From Iphinoe sp. HA4291-MV1 (lineage in GTDB: Bacteria > Cyanobacteriota > Cyanobacteriia > Cyanobacteriales > Nostocaceae), in NCBI GenBank assembly GCA_019359415.1, contig JAHHHH010000070.1, positions 1-40,935 on the forward strand: 40,935 bases of DNA, given 5' to 3'. Numbering within the stretch: position 1 is the stretch's first letter; each line of letters opens with the position of its first letter. The position numbers and the translations under genes are program-made. Of the stretch, positions 40,830-40,935 are shown piece by piece. The notes beneath the pieces were generated by a model that did not search any database, had not been told where the DNA came from, and saw only the letters and a program-made list of their open reading frames with translations.

Positions 40830-40935
40830 CAGAACATTGATACTATGCAGTTAAGTTCAACTTCTGTGTTAGGTGTTCTAAAATAAAATCACGAGCCACT
40901 TGAAGAGATAAATTTCTTTGGAGTTCATACCAATT
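40813..40935. repeat. right copy of 123-bp terminal inverted repeat
   Basis: Exact reverse complement of 3-125. The inner border is at 40813, next to TAGAACTTACGCATTGAC. If the window ends were joined, the two copies would form a 248-bp palindrome with only two bases (AA) between the arms. Confidence 0.9.
40843..40935 (-). pseudogene. C-terminal 30 codons of the same IS transposase
   Basis: Inverted copy of the frame at 3-95, entering from the right edge and ending at TAG. Both transposase fragments point into the window, as in an inverted composite arrangement, or as in a contig broken at one repeated IS. Confidence 0.4.

Noticed and set aside
3-40935. Telomeres of a linear plasmid
   Set aside because: The terminal repeat contains the end of a protein-coding frame and an IS-like terminus, so an IS copy or assembly boundary explains it better.

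Overview
The window looks like most of a mobilisable plasmid from a filamentous cyanobacterium. Evidence seen directly: a ParA/ParB pair, a large primase-helicase replication protein with repeat arrays, a MobV-type relaxase, several GCGATCGC (HIP1) octamers scattered through the AT-rich sequence, and many decayed transposon and recombinase pieces. The two ends are the same 123-bp sequence in opposite orientation. That sequence reads as the last 30 codons of a probable transposase plus the end of an insertion sequence, so the window is probably bounded by two inverted IS copies, or is a contig that broke at a repeated IS, rather than a molecule with telomeres.

Layout. 1-2.4 kb: IS end, terminator, truncated plasmid tyrosine recombinase, one small gene. 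2.4-4.3 kb: two tandem paralogous lipoproteins. 4.4-6.8 kb (minus strand): mobilisation region with a membrane protein, a MobV relaxase with an in-frame stop, and a helix-turn-helix protein whose reading frame continues through a canonical -1 slippery site; a six-copy TGGTA/TACCA array lies upstream of it. 7.9-11.8 kb: a large nSTAND ATPase with WD40 repeats and a DUF3800 protein. 11.8-13.5 kb: graveyard of a TnpB fragment, a tyrosine recombinase split by a clean 240-bp MITE, a small membrane protein and an excisionase-like pseudogene. 13.8-16.2 kb: a two-gene CBASS anti-phage operon (patatin-like phospholipase plus CD-NTase). 16.2-18.8 kb: IS200 remnant, a secreted possible cysteine hydrolase, a small membrane protein, and IS630 remnants with MITEs. 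19-27.4 kb: a four-gene cluster of two large membrane/coiled-coil proteins around a 786-residue acidic protein with a deaminase-like C-terminal toxin domain, followed by a candidate immunity gene and a broken second toxin tail. 27.6-31.2 kb: damaged membrane gene, membrane-anchored Ig-like protein, parAB. 31.3-35.1 kb: DUF4143 ATPase, IS200 element, DUF1016 nuclease. 35.2-40.6 kb: replication protein, PAS-like protein, ribbon-helix-helix regulator and a small acidic protein.

How the parts fit. parAB, the replication protein, the ribbon-helix-helix regulator and the MobV relaxase form the plasmid backbone. CBASS is a recognisable defence system; the nSTAND/DUF3800 pair and the DUF4143/DUF1016 genes are of types often found in accessory or defence regions. 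The strongest candidate for an undescribed system is the 19-27.4 kb cluster: it has the structure of a polymorphic toxin locus (variable C-terminal toxin, adjacent small gene, displaced toxin-tail remnant), but the flanking large membrane proteins match no secretion system I recognise. All family assignments come from reading motifs by eye; no database search was possible.
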